Positions 5,673 through 5,976 of a stretch of 5,976 nucleotides of DNA are shown piece after piece. The notes below the pieces were generated by a model. The model was not told the DNA's origin. It worked only from the letters and a program-made list of their open reading frames with translations, and made no database searches. Positions within the stretch are counted from its first letter, which is position 1. Every line of letters starts with the position of its first letter. The position numbers and the translations under genes are program-made. Source of the DNA: Acidobacteriaceae bacterium (GTDB lineage: Bacteria > Acidobacteriota > Terriglobia > Terriglobales > Acidobacteriaceae); contig JAICMT010000111.1 in the NCBI GenBank assembly GCA_025929125.1, positions 1 to 5,976 on the forward strand, in the 5' to 3' direction.

Positions 5673-5976
5673 ATGGTCGACCGCCGCCGCATCGTCGATC
5701 TCTGGCACCGCGGCTCAGCCCGCGTCTTGGTTACGCTCGTCCGCGTCGAGGGCTCCTCTTACCGCCGTCCCGGCGCGCATCTTCTCATCGGCGACCACGC
5801 CTCTGAATACGCCGGAAGCATCAGCGGCGGATGCCTTGAGTCGGAGGTCGTCCGCAAGGCCTCCTGGTTCGTTGAGTGCGGCCCCACCCTTCGCCGCTAC
5901 TCCACCCTCTTCGACGACACCGCCGACATTCCCTTTGGCCTCGGCTGCGGCGGAGTGGTCGATCTCCTCTTCGAAC
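5673..5976 (+). CDS. XdhC/CoxI-family protein, N-terminal part (runs off the window)
   Basis: About 101 codons of an open frame continue past the window end. Residues 18-34 (VLVTLVRVEGSSYRRPG), GSISGGCLE at 48-56 and PFGLGCGGVVDLLFE from 87 are the signature blocks of the XdhC_CoxI N-terminal domain. Members act in maturation of molybdenum hydroxylases such as xanthine dehydrogenase and aerobic CO dehydrogenase, by binding, sulfurating or delivering the molybdenum cofactor. The ATG at 5673 is the earliest possible in this frame because TAA at 5661-5663 lies just upstream. The start follows cysH by 28 bases on the same strand, so co-transcription is possible. The C-terminal Rossmann-like half, and whether the gene sits in a molybdenum-enzyme cluster, cannot be seen. 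Confidence 0.85.
   Translation, partial: MVDRRRIVDLWHRGSARVLVTLVRVEGSSYRRPGAHLLIGDHASEYAGSISGGCLESEVVRKASWFVECGPTLRRYSTLFDDTADIPFGLGCGGVVDLLFE

Noticed and set aside
4922..5692. 256-codon minus-strand open frame across cysH
   Set aside because: It lies opposite cysH and the start of the XdhC gene, both with clear family motifs on the plus strand; a shadow frame.

Overview
This window looks like a chromosomal segment from an acidobacterium, probably of the Terriglobia (Granulicella/Terriglobus/Edaphobacter-like). The judgement rests on the large CadC-type regulator with winged helix, membrane segment, FlgO/TolB-like domain and TPRs, a family greatly expanded in that group, and on GC-rich cys genes. 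No species can be named from the sequence alone.

Layout: 10-1872 (+) encodes the membrane-anchored regulator. 1913-1989 (-) is a complete tRNA-Pro(CGG) with encoded CCA, convergent with the regulator. 1990-2325 separates the tRNA from the sulfur operon and holds a promoter-like element, two dyads, a tiny cysteine-rich leader ORF and a structured RNA leader. 2326-5644 (+) is a tightly packed cysD-cysN-cysH operon with junctions overlapping by 1 and 4 bases. From 5673 to the window end runs the 5' part of an XdhC/CoxI-family gene.

Pathway: CysD and CysN form ATP sulfurylase, which makes APS from sulfate and ATP with GTP hydrolysis. CysH carries the paired cysteine motifs of a [4Fe-4S] APS reductase, so APS can be reduced directly to sulfite. 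No active APS kinase is present here. The end of CysN carries an extra region of about 100 residues that reads like a worn-down APS kinase domain with its P-loop gone.

Most interesting point: upstream of cysD a good sigma-70-like promoter (TTGCCC, 17 bases, TATACT) is followed after 7 bases by an ATG that opens a 22-residue ORF with five cysteines (positions 4, 10, 11, 18, 20). It has no Shine-Dalgarno sequence, and the predicted transcript start falls on or next to its ATG, as for a leaderless message. The 100 bases between its stop and cysD can form mutually exclusive hairpins, one of which would bury a GGAG upstream of cysD. Together this looks like a cysteine-sensing leader-peptide attenuator for sulfate assimilation. 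The ORF and pairings are read directly from the sequence; the regulatory mechanism is inferred.
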